A model generated the notes under the pieces. The model did not search any database and was not told the DNA's origin. It saw nothing but the letters and a program-made list of their open reading frames with translations. Below, one piece after another: positions 46,349 to 55,442 of a stretch of 64,000 bases of DNA. The translations under genes and the position numbers were made by a program. Source of the DNA: Nocardia crassostreae (lineage in GTDB: Bacteria; Actinomycetota; Actinomycetes; Mycobacteriales; Mycobacteriaceae); the NCBI RefSeq assembly GCF_001613405.1, contig NZ_BDCH01000015.1, positions 62,001 through 126,000 on the forward strand, in the 5' to 3' direction. Within the stretch, counting starts at the first letter, position 1. Each line of letters starts with the position of its first letter.

Positions 46349-46789
46349 GTGGACACCGACAGCGACACGCTGAGCCCCGACCAGGACGCCCGCCTCCGCG
46401 CCAGCATCGCCCGCCAAACCCTGCTCACCACACTGGGAATCGGCATCGCAAGCCTGGCCCCCGGCCGCGTAGTCCTCGAACTCCCGTTCCGCGCCGACCT
46501 ATGCCAACAGAACGGCTTCGTCCACGCAGGCGCCCTCACCACCCTCGCCGACTCCGCCTGCGGCTACGCCGCCATGTCCCTCCAGCCCCTCGACCACGAC
46601 ATCCTCACCGTCGAATTCAAGGTCAACCTCATGAGCCCGGCCGTCGGCGACCGCTTTCAAGCCATAGCCACGGTCATCCGCTCCGGCCGCACCCTCACCA
46701 TCTGCCAAGCCGAAGTCACCTCCGACACAACCGATTCCCGCCCAATGGCCCTCATGCAAGCCACCCTCATGGCGATTCCCTCCGCGTAG
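46349..46789 (+). CDS. PaaI-family thioesterase (hotdog fold)
   Basis: 146 aa from GTG 46349. Hotdog fold with the helix motif NGFVHAGALTTLADSACGYA (catalytic HAG with the following acidic residue) and VEFKVNLMSPAVGDRF. It hydrolyses acyl-CoA thioesters, probably aryl or medium chain. No linked pathway gene. Confidence 0.92.
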   Translation: MDTDSDTLSPDQDARLRASIARQTLLTTLGIGIASLAPGRVVLELPFRADLCQQNGFVHAGALTTLADSACGYAAMSLQPLDHDILTVEFKVNLMSPAVGDRFQAIATVIRSGRTLTICQAEVTSDTTDSRPMALMQATLMAIPSA

Positions 46790-46899
46790 TCCCCCAACCC
46801 GGTCCTCGACGGCCGGTCGCAGCACATCCTGGCCCGGCCAGTGCTCACCCAGGGCGATCACCGCAATGGGCTGCTCCGCGTTCCCCCAACCCTGCTGGA

Positions 46900-47222
46900 C
46901 TAGCTGTCCTCCGGGTCGTCCAAGCCTTGTGCGATCTTCATACGCCTGTTGAGTGCCGCTATTTCCTCACTCGTCAGGGCTCCGACCTGGGTTGTCAGCC
47001 ATGGACGGACAACCGCTTCTTCCCGAGTACGTCGGCCCAGCCGTGCGACGTGGAGGTAGCGAGGGCGTGGCCAGGATCCGCTTCCGAGATCGGGGCACCT
47101 TGGAGCCACTGGTACGGGGAGTTTATTACGGACTGATCCGAGACGATGACCACCAACTCACGGCGTGGTGAGGGGGTGTCGCTGACGGTCAGGGCGTGGA
47201 TGTAGACATCGCCTCGGTTCAT
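46900..47222 (-). pseudogene. PemK/MazF-like toxin with a frameshift
   Basis: Restoring one base near 47019-47033 gives a 107-aa toxin-like protein. The first frame runs MNRGDVYIHALTVSDTPSPR, RELVVIVSDQSVINSP and ends at SHGWADV. The second frame ends VVRPWLTTQVGALTSEEI and NRRMKIAQGLDDPEDS. The C-terminal RPWLT-VG-LT is characteristic of actinobacterial MazF/PemK-type endoribonuclease toxins. It follows the antitoxin gene by an ATGA overlap. As read the toxin is dead. Confidence 0.7.
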
Positions 47223-47356
47223 GCGGCGGTGTCGCGGGAGCGGCGCCGGGCTTCAGCCTCGGCCGCCTGCGCAGCGGCGAGGTCGACCGCGGGATCGACG
47301 TGCAGCCGGGCCAGGCTGTCGGCGACCTCCTGCCGGGTCGGGATGGACTCGCCCAT
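47219..47356 (-). CDS. Putative antitoxin (45 aa)
   Basis: 45 aa from ATG 47356 to the TGA at 47219 (overlaps the toxin ATG as ATGA). It is mostly helical and charged (RQEVADSLARLHVDP, then AAEAEARRRSRD), as expected of a short antitoxin. The hexamer TACACT lies six bases before the ATG, so transcription may be leaderless. Its existence is supported by the overlap and by the toxin-like frame behind it. No family could be named. Confidence 0.6.
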   Translation of the reverse strand: MGESIPTRQEVADSLARLHVDPAVDLAAAQAAEAEARRRSRDTAA

Positions 47357-47368
47357 ACGTCTAGTGTA
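47357..47368 (-). promoter_or_regulatory. Leaderless-type -10 of the TA operon
   Basis: TACACT on the minus strand (47363-47368), then six bases and the ATG of the antitoxin, so the A of ATG is a likely +1. Similar geometry is seen for lysR (582) and the TetR at 61548. Confidence 0.45.
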
Positions 47369-47414
47369 CCAGATCTCGGCAACTTCGGCCCGGTTTCCTG
47401 CGCAAATACATCCG

Positions 47415-47440
47415 AACCCCGGCGTGGCATCGCCGGGGTT
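47415..47440. terminator. Terminator between gabD2 and the TA pair
   Basis: AACCCCGGCG (47415-47424) / CGCCGGGGTT (47431-47440), 10 perfect pairs, loop of six. It lies just after the gabD2 stop (47459, minus) and isolates the TA operon. Confidence 0.7.
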
Positions 47441-47458
47441 CTCACTCGTGTCGCCGGT

Positions 47459-49003
47459 TCAGCGGCCGGGGAGGAAGCGGATGACTCGCGCAACCCCCAT
47501 GAGGAAGGGCTGCCATTTGTCCTGCGAAATCAGTGGTGGGGCATCGAGATTCAAGAAGCGGGTGACGACCACCGTTTGGGGTTCGGTGAACTTGAGGAGA
47601 CCGTCGGGGCCGTGGCGGCGGCCTATGCCGGAGATGCCCATGGGGGCGCCGGTGGTGCCCCAGGCGGGGGCGTAGCCCTCGTCGATGTTGACGGTGCCCG
47701 CGTGGAGGCGTTCGGCTATGCGCTCGCCTTCGGATTTGGAACCGGCCCAGACGCTGGCGTTGAGGCCGTATTCGATGTCGTTGGCGCGGGTGATGGCCTC
47801 TTCGATGTCGGCTACGGGGTAGATGGAGACGAGGGGGCCGAAGGTTTCGTTGCGGCCGCATTCCATGGCGTCGGTGACATCGGTGAGGACGGTGGGTTCG
47901 AAGAAGAGGGGGCCCAGGTCGGGGCGGGGGTTGCCACCGGCCAGGACTTTCGCGCCCTTGGAGACGGCGTCGGCTACGTGTTTGGTGACGGTTTCGAGCT
48001 GGGCTTCGGAGATGAGGCTGCCGATATCGGCGGAGAAGTCGTAGGACGCGCCGAGATTGGCGGCGTGGACCGCGGCTACGAATTTGTCGGTGAAGGCGGC
48101 GGCGACCGACTGGTCGACGTAGAGACGTTCGATGGAGATGCAGAGCTGGCCCGCATTGGAGAAGCAGGCGCGCACCGCGGCTTTGGCGGCCTTGTCGAGG
48201 TTGGCGTCGCGGGTGACGATCATGGGGTTCTTGCCGCCGAGTTCGGCGGAGAAGCCGATGAGGCGGCGGCCGCACTGTTCGGCGAGAGTGCGGCCGGTGG
48301 CCGAGGAGCCGGTGAACATGAGGTAGTCGCACTGGTCCACGATGGCCGTGCAGACGACGGTGCCGGGACCGGTGACCACGGCGAACAGGTCGCGCGGCAG
48401 GCCCGCGCGCGCCAGCAGTTCGGCATTGGCCAGTGAGGAGTACGGGGTCTGGCTGTCGGGCTTGACCACCACGCCGTTTCCGGCGAGCAGGGCGGGAATG
48501 GAGTCGCCGATGGACAGCAGCATCGGATAGTTCCACGGCGCGATCACGCCGACCACGCCCTTGGGCACCGCGCGCACCGAAACACGGTTCAAAATCGGGA
48601 AGGCGCCGGGCACACTGTGCGAGGACAGCAGTTGCGGTGCGACGCGGGAGAAATAGCGGGCCGCGAAGATCAGGCCCATGATCTCTTCCTGAGCCGCCCA
48701 GCGCGCCTTGCCGGTCTCGGCCTGCACCACGTCCATGAGGTATTCGCGGTTCTCCACCACCAGCGCACGATAGCGCTCGAAGACCGCGGCGCGATCCTTG
48801 GCGGGGCGGGCGGCCCGTTCCTTTTGAGCGGCGCGCGCTTTGGCGACGGCGACGGTCACATCGGTTGCCGTGCCCACCGGAACAGCGCCCAGCGTGGTGC
48901 CGGTGAACACTTCGGTGATCGCGCAGACATCACGCTCCTCGGTCGTGTCCACCGCCGCGAACGTCTTCAACCGTTCGAACACCGCGGGTGCCGGCACGGG
49001 CAT
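47459..49003 (-). CDS. gabD2: Succinate-semialdehyde dehydrogenase (GabD2 type)
   Basis: 514 aa. Same architecture as mycobacterial GabD2 (Rv1731): GVVGVIAPWNYPMLLSIGDS, SAELGGKNPMIV with the general base, and the nucleophile Cys in SNAGQLCISIERLYV. It oxidises succinic semialdehyde to succinate with NAD(P), linking GABA or the oxoglutarate decarboxylase route to the TCA cycle. An inverted repeat TACTT-AC-AAGTA lies just upstream of the start and may be a TetR-type operator. Confidence 0.92.
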   Translation of the reverse strand: MPVPAPAVFERLKTFAAVDTTEERDVCAITEVFTGTTLGAVPVGTATDVTVAVAKARAAQKERAARPAKDRAAVFERYRALVVENREYLMDVVQAETGKARWAAQEEIMGLIFAARYFSRVAPQLLSSHSVPGAFPILNRVSVRAVPKGVVGVIAPWNYPMLLSIGDSIPALLAGNGVVVKPDSQTPYSSLANAELLARAGLPRDLFAVVTGPGTVVCTAIVDQCDYLMFTGSSATGRTLAEQCGRRLIGFSAELGGKNPMIVTRDANLDKAAKAAVRACFSNAGQLCISIERLYVDQSVAAAFTDKFVAAVHAANLGASYDFSADIGSLISEAQLETVTKHVADAVSKGAKVLAGGNPRPDLGPLFFEPTVLTDVTDAMECGRNETFGPLVSIYPVADIEEAITRANDIEYGLNASVWAGSKSEGERIAERLHAGTVNIDEGYAPAWGTTGAPMGISGIGRRHGPDGLLKFTEPQTVVVTRFLNLDAPPLISQDKWQPFLMGVARVIRFLPGR

Positions 49004-49013
49004 CGTCGCCTCC

Positions 49014-49025
49014 TACTTACAAGTA
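49014..49025. promoter_or_regulatory. Operator-like repeat upstream of gabD2
   Basis: TACTTACAAGTA, arms TACTT/AAGTA around AC, 10 bp before the gabD2 start. It has the form of TetR-type half-sites; the binding protein is not in the window. Confidence 0.4.
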
Positions 49026-49195
49026 ACTTCCAGTACACCTAATCTACCCCGGAGGCCGGAGCCAGGCCGTGAGTTGGCGCGGATCCGGGCGTCGCCCGCT
49101 GACGCTATCGGCCACCGCGAGCGCCGACATCGACATTTCCAGCCACTCGGGTTGCGCTGCCCGCCAGGGTTTCTCGCATCCGGACGCACCAACGA

Positions 49196-49237
49196 AACAC
49201 GGTCGGCGCGACTCCGGAGAGTCGCACCGACCGTGTT
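49196..49237. terminator. Long terminator hairpin of the secreted protein gene
   Basis: Outer arms AACACGGTCGG / CCGACCGTGTT, inner arms GCGACTC / GAGTCGC, one C/A mismatch, 18 paired bases. It follows the stop of the minus-strand gene ending at 49264; on that strand it ends in GTGTTTCGTT. Confidence 0.75.
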
Positions 49238-49263
49238 GTCCGAGGAACGGCTGCGCGGTGGGA

Positions 49264-50112
49264 TCAGGGCTTGGGCGCGCAGTCGGCGGGCTGTACGAGC
49301 CCCTGGTTCGCCACATTGTTGCCGAGCAGCACCGTCACCTTCGCCTCGACGGGCGCCAGGCCATTGGCCGTGATCTTGACGGTGAAGGATTCGGTCTTCT
49401 CGGTCGCCGTCGCGGTGCACAGCGCTGACCAAGCGATCTTCTGGCCATTGTCGATGATCGAGGACATGACGTAACCCTTCTTGGGCTCCGCACTGGTCAC
49501 CAGTTCGATCTTGGGGGTGACCCCGGCCGGGGCGTCGACCAGATCCGAGATCGGAGTCTCGGCCTTGCCGAAGGTATTCACCGACGCCCGGTCCTCCTTG
49601 GCCACCAGCGTCCCGCCCTGCCCGGCACCGGTGGTGGTGGTCGTGAGCGTATTGGACGCCGCGGTGGTGTCGAACGCGCCGTTCGGCGCGAAGCCCTTGA
49701 CCACGGCCTCACTGGAAACGGCGGTGTTGGCGGGCGTCTGGCCGTTGACCATGACGGTCAGCGTGGCGGAACCGCTCTTGGCCTTGGTGATCTCACCCAG
49801 ATTGAACACGACCTTCTGCGTGCCCTGCAGCGTGCCGCCGGTCTGATAGGTCGTGCTGGCCGGAATGGTCACCTCGGCAACCACATTGGTGAACGTGTCG
49901 TTACCAGCGGTGCTCACCGTGAGCGTGCACGCCACTTCCTCACCGGGGAAAAGGCTGCCGGGAGTTTGCACATCGCGGCACTCGTACTTCGAGGTCGGGC
50001 CCGCCACGGCGTACGCCGGAGCCGTGCCGAGCTGAATCGCGCCGACCGCGAGCGCGAATGCCGAAGCTGCCATCGCGGCACGCTTCAGCGCGGATTTGGG
50101 GGCGCTGGACAT
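49264..50112 (-). CDS. Secreted protein of unknown function
   Basis: 282 aa from ATG 50112 with GGTGAGAAG upstream. Signal peptide of about 36 residues (ALKRAAMAASAFALAV, then PAYA). The mature part is rich in Ser, Thr, Val and Gly and predicted beta, with two long strands bearing VVAEVTIPASTTYQ and VEAKVTVLLGNNV; it resembles DUF11-like or Ig-like surface proteins. Two Cys pairs are present. Well-expressed envelope protein is a guess. It is divergent from the permease gene with a 262-bp region between. Confidence 0.75.
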   Translation of the reverse strand: MSSAPKSALKRAAMAASAFALAVGAIQLGTAPAYAVAGPTSKYECRDVQTPGSLFPGEEVACTLTVSTAGNDTFTNVVAEVTIPASTTYQTGGTLQGTQKVVFNLGEITKAKSGSATLTVMVNGQTPANTAVSSEAVVKGFAPNGAFDTTAASNTLTTTTTGAGQGGTLVAKEDRASVNTFGKAETPISDLVDAPAGVTPKIELVTSAEPKKGYVMSSIIDNGQKIAWSALCTATATEKTESFTVKITANGLAPVEAKVTVLLGNNVANQGLVQPADCAPKP

Positions 50113-50374
50113 GGTCTTCTCACCTTCTCGGTTGGTTGATAAGCCCCCGCGCCGACCGCGGTTCGGATCACCCGTGCTGTTTGTCTGCACAGATGTTCAG
50201 CGGTGCGACTCTGCATCCACCAACGAACCACTAACGGCAACCGGCCGAACCTCCAACGGTGCGGCATCGAGCGACCGTGAATATAGAGGTCCCTACGCTA
50301 GCCACGACTCCGTGGCGGCTGTCACATTTCCACGCACTGGAGAATCATCCCCAGCACTTGAAGAAGGACGCGGT

Positions 50375-51784
50375 ATGGGATTAGTCAAGTGGCGTCGGAA
50401 TCAGCCGGAATCGAATCGGCCGGAGGACGCGAAACACTCGCCCGGACAGCTGGCTGCCTATGGGACCCAACACATTCTGACCATGTACGGCGGCGTGATC
50501 GCACCACCGCTCATTGTCGGCGGCGCGGCCGGGCTCTCCGCCGCGGATATGGCCCTGCTGGTCACCGCGGCGCTGTTCGTCTCGGGTCTCGCCACCCTGC
50601 TGCAGACGCTCGGCATCGGTCCGTTCGGCAGCAGATTGCCCATCGTGCAGGGCGTTTCGTTCGCGGGCGTCTCGACCATGGTGGCGATCGCCAGCGACGG
50701 CGGACTCCGCCCGGTATTCGGCTCCATCATTGTCGCCGGTGTGATCGGCCTGGTGCTGTCGTCGTTCTTCGCGCAGTTGGTGCGATTCTTTCCCGCGGTG
50801 GTGACCGGCACGATCATTACCGTGATCGGCCTGTCGCTCATGCCGGTCGCCTTCCGATGGGCGCTGGGCAACAACCAATCCGATCCCGAGTACGGCTCGA
50901 TGGGCAATATCGGATTCGCCGGTCTGACACTGCTGATCATTCTGGCGATCAGCCGCCTGTTCCAGGGCGCGATCTAGCGGCTGTCGATTCTCATCGGCCT
51001 GGTGGCCGGTACCGTCATCGCCGCCGTGGCGGGCAAGGCCGATTTCTCCAATGTCGGTGACGCCGCACTCGTCGCGGCGCCGCAACCGCTGTATTTCGGT
51101 TCCCCGACATTCGAACTCGGCGCCATCGTCGCCATGACGATCGTCATTCTGGTGACGCTCATCGAGACGACCGCCGACATTCTCACCATCGGCGAAATCC
51201 TGGAGACCGATGTCGATTCCCGCCGTGTCGCCGACGGTCTGCGCGCCGATATGCTCTCCACCGCGGCCGCACCGATTTTCGGATCCTTCACCTGTAGCGC
51301 GTTCGCACAGAATGTCGGCCTGGTGGCGCTGACCGGAATCAAGAGCCGATTCGCCGTGGCGGCCGGTGGCCTCATTCTGGTGCTGCTCGGCCTGCTCCCG
51401 GTGGTCGGCGCGATTGTCGCCGGAATTCCGTATCCCGTCCTGGGCGGCGCGGGCCTGGTGCTCTTCGGCACGGTGGCGGCGAGCGGTATCCGCACCCTCG
51501 CCCGGGTGGATTACAAGGACAATCTCAATCTGATCGTCGTCGCGGTCGGCATCGGATTCGGCCTCATTCCCGTTGCGGCCCCGGAGTTCTGGCACGCCTT
51601 CCCGTCCAAGATCGCCGTGGTCCTGGAATCCGGCACCTCCGCCGCCGCGGTCGCCGCGGTCCTGCTCAACCTGGTGTTCAACGAATGGAAGTTCGGCAAG
51701 CGGCAAGGCGCGTCGGTGCTGGCCGCCGCCGCGGACGAACGCGACCGGCTCGGCGAGCGCATGGACGACGACATCCACCAGTAA
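50375..51784 (+). pseudogene. Uracil/xanthine permease (NCS2) with in-frame TAG
   Basis: 469-codon frame from ATG 50375, interrupted by TAG at 50975-50977 (codon 201) between RLFQGAI and RLSILIGLVAGTVIA; the reading frame is otherwise intact. It is an NCS2 nucleobase/cation symporter: GTQHILTMYGGVIAPPLIVG, then the mid-protein NVGLVALTGIKSRFAV signature and final helices. It would import xanthine or uracil. Only the first 200 residues would be made as read. Confidence 0.85.
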
Positions 51785-51792
51785 GCACCCCC

Positions 51793-51833
51793 GGGCCGAC
51801 ACGGTGAGGACCGGAGACTCGCCGTGTCGGCCC
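51793..51833. terminator. Terminator of the purine permease
   Basis: GGGCCGACACGG (51793-51804) / CCGTGTCGGCCC (51822-51833), 12 perfect pairs, just after the permease stop at 51784. No T run follows. Confidence 0.65.
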
Positions 51834-51940
51834 GCAAACAGGACATCTCCGGCCTCCGGCTCCCCTACCGTTTGAAGGGGCAAGCTGCTCGGGCCGGCTC
51901 GAGGAAGCGCTGGCACATCACTCTGACCGGAGGAACTGCC

Positions 51941-52723
51941 ATGTTGACAACGAACTATGTTCCGGGCACTCCCACCTGGATCGACCTCGGATCTCCCGAT
52001 ATCGACGCCTCGGTCGCCTTCTACGGGCAGGTGTTCGGCTGGGACGTCCAGTCCGCGGGACCGGAGTCCGGCGGGTACGGATTCTTCCTGTCGGACGGCA
52101 AGATGGTGGGCGGTATCGGCCCGCTCACCGACGAGGGCGCGTCACCGGCATGGACGCTGTACTTCCACACCTCCGATGCGGACGCCACCACCAAGCTCGT
52201 CGAGGACGCCGGGGGCGCGGTGCGCGTGCCGCCGGGCGACGTATTCGAATTCGGGCGCATGGCCGCCTATACCGATCCGACCGGCGCCGAATTCGCCGTG
52301 TGGCAACCGGCGCAGACCCGCGGCATGGAAGTCGCCGGGGTACCGGGCGCGCTGTCCTGGACGGAGCTCTACACCACCGACGGGCCGGGGGCGAAGGACT
52401 TCTATCGCGCCGTATTCGGATGCAATGCCGACGACAAGGACATGGGTGAGGTGGTCTATTCGGTCGTCTCCAGCCCCGAGGCCGAGGGCGCCGACACCGG
52501 GCAGGGCGGCATCATGCAACTGCACCAGGACAATCTGGACGCCGGGAATCTCTCCGAATGGCATCCGTACTTCGGTGTGACCGACTGTGACGCCACCGCC
52601 GCCAGGGCGACCGAGGCCGGTGCCGCCACGCTGATTCCGGTCATGGACGTCCCGGGGATCGGGCGCATGGCCATGTTCCAGGATCCGATGGGCGCGCCGT
52701 TCGCCATCCTGCAGGCCGAATAG
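51941..52723 (+). CDS. VOC-family protein with two glyoxalase-like domains
   Basis: 260 aa from ATG 51941 with GGAGG upstream. Two VOC modules: residues 10-125 (PTWIDLGSPDIDASVAFYGQ, ending TDPTGAEFAVWQP) and 135-258 (SWTELYTTDGPGAKDFYRAV, ending QDPMGAPFAILQ). Common in actinobacteria; may bind small molecules or be lyase-like. No function can be fixed. Confidence 0.9.
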   Translation: MLTTNYVPGTPTWIDLGSPDIDASVAFYGQVFGWDVQSAGPESGGYGFFLSDGKMVGGIGPLTDEGASPAWTLYFHTSDADATTKLVEDAGGAVRVPPGDVFEFGRMAAYTDPTGAEFAVWQPAQTRGMEVAGVPGALSWTELYTTDGPGAKDFYRAVFGCNADDKDMGEVVYSVVSSPEAEGADTGQGGIMQLHQDNLDAGNLSEWHPYFGVTDCDATAARATEAGAATLIPVMDVPGIGRMAMFQDPMGAPFAILQAE

Positions 52724-52847
52724 CCTTCGCCACCCATCCGACGCGTCGCGGGCGGGCTTACCGGATGCCCGCCGCGCGCGTCAAATGTGTTCCTGCTCAA
52801 AAGGACTCGGCCCATGAATTCCGAGGCCGGATAGCTACCCTCGGGCA

Positions 52848-54938
52848 ATGCTCAGACGGCGGCTCGGTGTCCGGATCCGGATTATGGCGATCGCACTGGT
52901 GCCGAGCCCGGCGTTGGTGGTCGTCGGCGCGGGCGCGGCGGGCGCGCTCGTCGATCGCTCCGCCGAGGCCCGCACCTGGGCCGATGAGCTCCAGGCCGGT
53001 ATCACGCCCACCCGCGAGATCATCGAGGCCGTCCAGGCCGAACGCCGGATCTCGCTGTGGCACACGGTCGGCGCCGCACCCGATATTCGCGAGCTGACCG
53101 CAGCGCGGCTGCGCCTGGACAATGCGCTGCGCCTGCTCGCCCCGGCGCAATCGCGGCTTGCCAGTATCGGCCCGAGCGAAATGGGCGACGCCACCGCGGC
53201 TTTCAGCGCGCTCGGCGAGAGGCTCACCGGCATTCGCGCCGGAATCGATGCGGGCACCCTGCCGCTCGGCGACGCCTACGCCTTCTACAGCCGGATGCCC
53301 GAACTGGTGGCCGCCGGTACCGAGATCGCACAGCAGACCGCCCCGGACGCCGCCACCGCGACCGAATTGGCGGATGCGAGCGAGGTGCTCCAGGGCCTCG
53401 AATCCATGAGCCGCGCCACCGCATTGGGCGCGGCCCTGGCCACCGATACCGGCCTCACCGCCGAGCTGTCCGACGAGTTCATTCGCCGGGTCGGCTATTA
53501 CCGCACGCGGATCGAACGCCTGCTCGTCACCACCGACACCGACCAGATGGCCGCGGTGCAGGCGCTCATCACCGGCGCGGCCTGGCAGCGGCTGGGCGCC
53601 ATGGAAGCCGCACTGGCGCAACGGGCGCTGGCCGATCTCTGGCAGTCCCAGAGCGCGCACGCGCAGCGCCTGGCCAGCGATGCCGCCGCCGAGACCACGC
53701 GCAATTCGCTGTGGGCGGGCGCGGGCATGCTCGTGATCGCCCTCGGCGCCATCCTCGTCGCGCTGGCGCTGGCCAATCGGATCATCCGCCGCCTCAAGCG
53801 TTTGCGCGATCAGACCTTCGCCCTCGCCGAATCCCGCACCCGCGAGGGTGTGAAGGCCGTCTTCCTCGATATCGCCCACCGCAGCCAGGTGGTCGTGCAC
53901 AAACAGCTCGAACTGCTCGACGAGGCCGAATCCCGGCAAGAGGATCCGGCGCTGCTCGATATCTTCTTCCGCCTCGATCATCTCGCCACCCGGGAACGCC
54001 GCAATGCCGAGAACCTGGTCATTCTCGCGGGTGGCCGCCCGGGCCGCCAATGGCGCAATCCGGTCCCCCTGATGGAACTGGTCCGCAGCGCCGTCGGCGA
54101 GACCATCGACTACACACGCGTCCGAACCGGCCGCCTCCCCGAGACTTTCGTCGCCGGGACGGCAGTCGGCGATCTCATCCATCTGCTCGCCGAGCTCATG
54201 GACAATGCCACGGCCTTCTCCCCGCCCCAGTCCCAGGTGTCGATCAGCGGCCATACGGTCGGCCGCGGCGTCGCCCTCGAAATCAGCGACCAGGGCATGG
54301 GTATTCCGGGCTCGGAACTGGCTCGCCTCAATACCCTGCTCGCCACCCCCGCCGATTTCGGCGTCACCACGCTCTCCGAAGACTCGCGCCTGGGCCTGTT
54401 CGTCGTCTCCCTGCTCGCCGAACGCAACGGCATCGCTGTCAAGCTCGCCGAATCCGACTACGGCGGCATCCGCGCCATCGTCCTGATTCCCGCCGGTCTC
54501 ATCGCGGGGGCACAAGCCGGTCCCGACTACGACTCCGAACAACTGGCCCTGCGCCGCCGCATCGACTCCAGGACAGCCGAATACACGCCACCCACCGCCG
54601 CACTCCCGCGCGCCGATACCGGCCAGGTCCAGCAGCTCGCGCCGCCCGTCGCGCGCTCGCAGCCGGATGCCGCCCCGCACACGCCCGGTGGCGACAGCCG
54701 CCCCGCCCTGCCGCGCCGTGCTCGGCAAGCCAATCTCGCAACGGAATTGGCGCACGAGCCGGGACCCGCCGGGACCGAGGCCCCGCCCGCGCCTGGACAG
54801 CGCACCGCCGAGCAGGCGCGAGACCTCATGTCCGCCATCGAGATCGGGACCCGGCAGGGTCGGCAGGCCGATCCAGATGGAACTCCGCCCAACCACTACC
54901 GACAGGAAGGTGATGGTGACCAGTTCACCCGCCGGTGA
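52848..54938 (+). CDS. CvnA-type sensor ATPase, HAMP segment missing
   Basis: 696 aa. Cytoplasmic start, helix, nitrate/nitrite-sensing (NIT)-like domain (about 40-300), second membrane helix (SLWAGAGMLVIALGAILVAL), then a HisKA-like region and HATPase_c domain ending with GMGIPGSELARLN and LAESDYGGIRAIVLIPAG, then a Pro-rich tail. Compared with the second copy (55443-58025), the segment between ALAE and SRTREGVKAVF is absent: about 54 residues, i.e. the HAMP linker, lost in frame. Forms a pair with the truncated CvnB at 54913 and probably cannot signal normally. Conservon members work with a small GTPase. Confidence 0.88.
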   Translation: MLRRRLGVRIRIMAIALVPSPALVVVGAGAAGALVDRSAEARTWADELQAGITPTREIIEAVQAERRISLWHTVGAAPDIRELTAARLRLDNALRLLAPAQSRLASIGPSEMGDATAAFSALGERLTGIRAGIDAGTLPLGDAYAFYSRMPELVAAGTEIAQQTAPDAATATELADASEVLQGLESMSRATALGAALATDTGLTAELSDEFIRRVGYYRTRIERLLVTTDTDQMAAVQALITGAAWQRLGAMEAALAQRALADLWQSQSAHAQRLASDAAAETTRNSLWAGAGMLVIALGAILVALALANRIIRRLKRLRDQTFALAESRTREGVKAVFLDIAHRSQVVVHKQLELLDEAESRQEDPALLDIFFRLDHLATRERRNAENLVILAGGRPGRQWRNPVPLMELVRSAVGETIDYTRVRTGRLPETFVAGTAVGDLIHLLAELMDNATAFSPPQSQVSISGHTVGRGVALEISDQGMGIPGSELARLNTLLATPADFGVTTLSEDSRLGLFVVSLLAERNGIAVKLAESDYGGIRAIVLIPAGLIAGAQAGPDYDSEQLALRRRIDSRTAEYTPPTAALPRADTGQVQQLAPPVARSQPDAAPHTPGGDSRPALPRRARQANLATELAHEPGPAGTEAPPAPGQRTAEQARDLMSAIEIGTRQGRQADPDGTPPNHYRQEGDGDQFTRR

Positions 54939-55314
54939 CCTCGACTGGCTACTCGACGATCTCGTGGACAAACTGGCGGGCGTCCGCCATGCCGTGGTGC
55001 ATTCCACCGACGGCTTGCTCCTGGGGCGGTCGGCCGGGATGGACCGCGAGGAAGCGGAGCACTTCGGGGCCATGTCCTCCACGCTGTACGGGTTGTCACG
55101 CAGTGCGGGGCATCGGTTCAACGGGGGCGGGGTCCGGCAGGCCGTGATCGAACTGGAGCGGGCGGTGCTGTGAGTGACCGCCGCCGGATCGAATGCGTGC
55201 CTGGCCCTGCAGGCGGGGCCGCAGGCCAATCTGGGCATGGTCGCCTACGAGATGAATCTGACCGTCCAGCGGGTCGGCGCCTTCCTTTCCACGAAGGCCA
55301 GGCGATTCGATTGA
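54913..55314 (+). pseudogene. CvnB-type roadblock/LC7 protein with in-frame TGA
   Basis: Starts at ATG 54913 (or GTG 54916), inside the end of the CvnA gene. It matches the second copy at 58003 up to QAVIELERAVL, then TGA at 55171-55173 takes the place of the codon for Phe, and the frame resumes with VTAAGSNACLALQAGPQANL and ends at 55314. Roadblock/LC7 proteins are partners of the CvnD GTPase and CvnA. The lesion leaves an 86-residue fragment lacking the last helix and strand. Confidence 0.85.
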
Positions 55315-55442
55315 GCCGCGACGCCACTTTCGGGCCGATGCGCGATTCATTCCGGTGCACGCATAGCGCACCTTGTCAATTACTCTCCCGCTCAACGGGA
55401 TCGAACCGGCGAGTGTGACCTACGTCCCGATACGTTGCGCAA

